Assembly (NCBI GenBank): GCA_001603335.1
Contig: LUYR01000018.1
Span: 1-8,257, forward strand
Source of the DNA: Rhodospirillales bacterium Alpha_05
GTDB taxonomy: Bacteria > Pseudomonadota > Alphaproteobacteria > Rhodospirillales > Rhodospirillaceae
Length of the DNA stretch: 8,257 bases
Reading direction: 5' to 3'
Positions 6,046 through 8,257 of the stretch are shown here, in pieces; position 1 is the stretch's first letter, and each line of letters begins with the position of its first letter. Under the pieces are notes generated by a model that did no database searches, had not been told where the DNA came from, and worked only from the letters and a program-made list of their open reading frames with translations. The position numbers were made by a program, and so were the translations under genes.

Positions 6046-7311
6046 ATGGATGCGAGTCAACGCGACCTCAATACCTCGTTGAAGAACACCCTGGCGCTGG
6101 TGCTGGCGGGAGGTCGCGGCAGCCGCCTGATGGACCTCACCGACTCCCTCGCCAAGCCCGCGATCTTCTTCGCCGGCAAATTCCGAATCATCGATTTTCC
6201 GCTGTCCAACTGCATTCACTCCGGCATCCGCAAGGTCGCGGTGCCGACCCAATACCGCTCCCACCAGCTAATCCAACACGTTCAGCGCGGCTGGGGATTC
6301 CTGAAGTCGGAACTCCAGGAGTTCATCGAGATCTGGCCGGCGCAACAGCAGACCGCCGACGAAAGCTGGTATCGGGGAACCGCCGACGCGGTCTACCAGA
6401 ACATGGACCTGCTGAAGCAGATCGACCCCACCTACATCCTCGTGCTCGCGGGCGACCACGTCTACAAGCAGGACTACTCGAAGATGCTGGCCCAGCATAT
6501 CGAGCGCCGCGCCGAGGCCACCGTCGCCTGCGTCGAGGTGCCGATCGCCCGCGCCACCGAGTTCGGCGTGGTCAAGGTCGACGAGAACGAACAGATCATC
6601 GAGTTCATGGAAAAGCCCGCGAACCCCGCCCCGGTTCCCGGCAACCCGAACATCGCCTTCGCCTCCATGGGCATCTATATCTTCAACGCCGACTTCCTCT
6701 TCCAGCAGCTGATCCGCGATGCCGGAACCCAGGGCTCGTCGCGCGACTTCGGCAAGGACATGCTGCCGAGCCTGGTCGGCCGCTCGCGCCTCTTCGCCCA
6801 CCGCTTCGCCGAAAGCTGCGTCCGCGCCGACGACCAGGACGAGCCCTACTGGCGCGACGTCGGCACCGTCGACGCCTATTGGGAAGCCAACATCGACCTC
6901 ACCACCGTCACCCCGGCCCTCGACCTCTACGACCCCGATTGGCCGATCTGGACGACGCAGGAACAACGCCCCCCGGCGAAGTTCGTCTTCGACGACGACG
7001 ACCGGCGCGGCGTCGCCCTCGATTCCGTCGTGGGTGCGGGCTGCATCGTTTCGGGCGGCACGGTGCGCGGCTCGCTGATTTCCAACAACGTGCGGGTCAA
7101 CTCCCACTCGCTGGTCGAGGATTCGGTGCTGCTGCCCAATGTCGACGTCGGCCGCCACGCGGTGATCCGCCGCGCGATCATCGCGCAGGACACCCGCATC
7201 CCGCCCGGCATGATCATCGGCGAAGACGCGGAACTCGACGCCAAACGCTTCTACCGCACCGAAAGCGGCATCGTCCTGGTCACCGCGCAAATGGTGGAAG
7301 ACCTGGACTAA
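6046..7311 (+). CDS. glgC: Glucose-1-phosphate adenylyltransferase (ADP-glucose pyrophosphorylase)
   Basis: GlgC makes ADP-glucose from ATP and glucose-1-phosphate and is the committed, allosterically controlled step of bacterial glycogen synthesis. From ATG 6046 the protein is 421 residues, against 431 in E. coli. The nucleotidyltransferase domain has LAGGRGSRL (20-28), AKPAIFFAGKFRIIDFPLSN (36-55), WYRGTADAVYQN (108-119), the metal/catalytic GDH (136-138), EFGVV (172-176), EKP with Lys190 equivalent to the sugar-phosphate Lys195 of E. coli, and YWRDVGT (268-274). The C-terminal left-handed beta-helix runs from about residue 325 to 400 (SVVGAGCIVSGGTVRGS onward). The residue matching E. coli Lys39, a fructose-1,6-bisphosphate activator contact, is Ser34 here, so effector specificity probably differs. 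The gene is divergent from glgA-glgP and is followed by a short stem-loop. Confidence 0.97.
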   Translation: MDASQRDLNTSLKNTLALVLAGGRGSRLMDLTDSLAKPAIFFAGKFRIIDFPLSNCIHSGIRKVAVPTQYRSHQLIQHVQRGWGFLKSELQEFIEIWPAQQQTADESWYRGTADAVYQNMDLLKQIDPTYILVLAGDHVYKQDYSKMLAQHIERRAEATVACVEVPIARATEFGVVKVDENEQIIEFMEKPANPAPVPGNPNIAFASMGIYIFNADFLFQQLIRDAGTQGSSRDFGKDMLPSLVGRSRLFAHRFAESCVRADDQDEPYWRDVGTVDAYWEANIDLTTVTPALDLYDPDWPIWTTQEQRPPAKFVFDDDDRRGVALDSVVGAGCIVSGGTVRGSLISNNVRVNSHSLVEDSVLLPNVDVGRHAVIRRAIIAQDTRIPPGMIIGEDAELDAKRFYRTESGIVLVTAQMVEDLD

Positions 7312-7345
7312 CCGCGTACTCCGTCCTACATTAGAGAAATCGAAT

Positions 7346-7370
7346 ACGGCGATCCCTCGCGGATCGCCGT
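7346..7370 (+). terminator. Probable terminator after glgC
   Basis: ACGGCGATCC (7346-7355) pairs perfectly with GGATCGCCGT (7361-7370) around a CTCGC loop, beginning 34 nt after the glgC stop. Only a short T-run follows (GGTTTCC), so termination may be partial and some transcript may read into the OsmC-family gene 41 nt further on. Confidence 0.55.
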
Positions 7371-7411
7371 GGTTTCCGAACTTCGACTTCTCAACCCCAA
7401 GGACCGAACCC

Positions 7412-7837
7412 ATGGCAATCCTCACCGCGCGCAACGACGGCGTCTGCCGCTTTTCCGCGACCTTCACCAAGTACGGCAAAACCGTGGAAACCGACGCGAC
7501 CAAGGACCACGGCGGCGAAGACACCTCCTACTCGCCGATCGACCTCACCATCGCCGCGCTGGTCAACTGCACCGGCACCCTGATGGCGATCAAGGCCAAA
7601 TCCCTCGGCCTCGACACCACCGGCATGACCCTCTCCGCCGACTACTCGATGGTCCCCGGCCGCATCGGCGCAATCGCGATCTCCGCCGCCGTCCCCTGCG
7701 ACACCGACGAAAAAGCCCGCCAGGGGATGATCCGCGCCGCCAACAACTGCCCGGTGCGCAAAAGCCTCCACCCCGATATCGGCATCACCCTCACCATCAA
7801 TTGGGCCGACGGCACGATCGAGACGGTGAAGGAATAA
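7412..7837 (+). CDS. OsmC family protein (thiol-dependent peroxidase-like)
   Basis: This 141-residue protein has the size and layout of the OsmC/Ohr superfamily, small cytosolic dimers of which many reduce organic hydroperoxides through a cysteine pair. The two conserved cysteines are Cys53 in ALVNCTGTLMAI, at the start of the long central helix, and Cys113 in AANNCPVRKSL. The SPIDL segment (41-45) before the first cysteine and the late HPDIGITLTINW strand also match. It looks closer to the OsmC/YhfA-like branches than to Ohr, because the Ohr-type PEQLFAAGYAACF segment is absent; the exact subfamily and substrate are uncertain. AAGGA (7399-7403) lies 8 nt before the ATG. It follows glgC behind a modest stem-loop and faces the thiC-like gene. 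A link to glycogen metabolism is not evident. Confidence 0.9.
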   Translation: MAILTARNDGVCRFSATFTKYGKTVETDATKDHGGEDTSYSPIDLTIAALVNCTGTLMAIKAKSLGLDTTGMTLSADYSMVPGRIGAIAISAAVPCDTDEKARQGMIRAANNCPVRKSLHPDIGITLTINWADGTIETVKE

Positions 7838-7845
7838 GGTCAGGT

Positions 7846-7902
7846 CAGGGCTCTGCCCTGGCCCGCTAGGGGCCTTAGGCCCCTAGAACCCCTTTTGTTT
7901 TT
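7846..7902 (+). terminator. Double-hairpin terminator-like element after the OsmC-family gene
   Basis: Two hairpins follow the stop codon. The first is CAGGGC-TCT-GCCCTG (7846-7860), a 6-bp stem. The second is CTAGGGGCC-TTA-GGCCCCTAG (7866-7886), a perfect 9-bp stem. They are separated by GCCCG. The tail AACCCC then leads to TTTTGTTTTT (7893-7902). The T-rich tail sits 6 nt beyond the second stem, farther than in a classical terminator, so the termination role is likely but not certain. Confidence 0.65.
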
Positions 7903-7960
7903 CGCGCGAAGCGCAATCGATCATCACGCGGCGTGATGGTTTCATGGCGCTCCGCGCGAA
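7901..7960. repeat. Imperfect 60-bp palindrome in the centre of the convergent gap
   Basis: The outer arms TTCGCGCGAAGCGC (7901-7914) and GCGCTCCGCGCGAA (7947-7960) are complementary at 13 of 14 positions. An inner hairpin CATCACG-CGG-CGTGATG (7922-7938) lies at the centre, and the stretches between pair poorly. The arms are the outer ends of two opposed copies of the same hairpin unit. The function is unknown; a REP-like or MITE-like repeat, or a structured 3' end, are possibilities. Confidence 0.6.
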
Positions 7961-8022
7961 GAACTTAAGGGAGGTTCGGAGGGCCCACGGCCCTCCGAGC
8001 GGGGTCCGGGGCGGCAGCCCCG
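7961..8022 (-). terminator. Double-hairpin element after the thiC-like gene
   Basis: Read on the - strand from just after the thiC stop, CGGGGC-TGCC-GCCCCG (8022-8007) is followed by the spacer GACCCCGC. Next comes a perfect 10-bp stem TCGGAGGGCC-GTG-GGCCCTCCGA (7998-7976), then a tail ACCTCCCTTAAGTTC. The order mirrors the element after the OsmC-family gene. The T-content of the tail is low, so as an intrinsic terminator it is weaker than its partner. Confidence 0.55.
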
Positions 8023-8026
8023 CCCA

Positions 8027-8257
8027 TCACGCCCCCACCACCTCCGCCACGCTTCGGAACCCCCGCATCGAGCAGAACGCCTCGCCGCACATCGTGCAGT
8101 GGTGATCGTTGCCCGCGTCGCCGCGATAAGCTTGCGCGGTGCGCGGGTCGAGGCTGAGGGCGATCTGGTCGTTCCAGTGGAAGTCATAGCGCGCACGCGA
8201 GAGGGCGTCGTCGCGCGCCTGGGCCGAGGCGAGGCCCTTGGCGAGGTCGGCGGCGTG
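8027..8257 (-). CDS. thiC: ThiC-family protein, C-terminal end only (phosphomethylpyrimidine synthase)
   Basis: The frame is open from the right edge to TGA (8029-8027) and gives the last 76 residues of a protein whose start lies beyond the window. It begins HAADLAKG, continues AQARDDALSRARYDFHW and IALSLDPRTAQAY, and ends with CTMCGEAFCSMR, a CX2CX4C motif (Cys54, Cys57, Cys62 of the visible part). These are the conserved C-terminal signatures of ThiC, the radical-SAM enzyme that rearranges aminoimidazole ribotide to HMP phosphate in thiamine synthesis; the three cysteines bind its [4Fe-4S] cluster. The linker between AQAY and the first cysteine is only about 9 residues, shorter than in E. 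coli ThiC as remembered. A ThiC paralogue such as the hydroxybenzimidazole synthase BzaF therefore cannot be excluded. The gene is convergent with the OsmC-family gene. Confidence 0.85.
   Translation of the reverse strand, partial: HAADLAKGLASAQARDDALSRARYDFHWNDQIALSLDPRTAQAYRGDAGNDHHCTMCGEAFCSMRGFRSVAEVVGA

Noticed and set aside
6268..7524. 418-residue - strand open frame antisense to glgC
   Set aside because: It is a shadow of glgC; the Val/Gly/Asp/Arg-rich composition has no family match.
7942..8196. 84-residue - strand open frame spanning the hairpins and the thiC 3' end
   Set aside because: The real - strand frame here is the thiC C-terminus. This frame is Arg/Ser/Thr-rich and runs through the non-coding palindromes.

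Overview
This is a GC-rich window with strongly G/C-biased third codon positions. It is bacterial chromosome and most likely comes from an alphaproteobacterium of the Rhodospirillales type. That placement is an inference from base composition, the style of the proteins and the GC-rich double-hairpin intergenic sequences near the right end; no rRNA or other marker gene is present. Most of it is ordinary metabolic DNA: no transposase, integrase, tRNA, CRISPR array or phage gene was seen.

Layout, left to right. (1) The 3' end of a small gene at the left edge (to 218) encodes a stretch resembling region 2 of an ECF-type or PhyR-type sigma domain and then stops. (2) A two-gene oxidoreductase operon on the + strand encodes an aldo/keto reductase (332-1291) and a ChrR-like NADPH-dependent FMN reductase (1288-1857), overlapping by ATGA. 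A perfect 16-bp stem-loop (1862-1897) lies between this operon and the next, convergent one. (3) The glycogen block has glgA and glgP on the - strand (5847 to 1916, 2 nt apart) and glgC on the + strand (6046-7311), divergent across a 198-bp intergenic region. GlgC makes ADP-glucose, GlgA polymerises it into alpha-1,4-glucan and GlgP phosphorolyses the glucan to glucose-1-phosphate, so synthesis and breakdown are encoded together. Branching (glgB) and debranching (glgX) genes are not in the window. (4) A lone OsmC-family gene (7412-7837) follows glgC behind a 10-bp stem-loop. (5) On the - strand at the right edge (8257 to 8027) lies the C-terminal end of a ThiC-family protein, identified from the HAADLAKG segment and a CX2CX4C iron-sulfur motif.

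The most unusual non-coding feature is the 189-bp gap between the convergent osmC-like and thiC genes (7838-8026). Each gene is followed by the same architecture: a small hairpin, a short CCC-rich spacer, a larger hairpin, a pyrimidine-rich tail, then a TTCGCGCG(A/G)AGCGC end. The two copies face each other and meet in a long imperfect palindrome. The stems of the two copies differ in sequence but each stays paired, which suggests selection for structure, either as a dual terminator or as a REP-like repeat.
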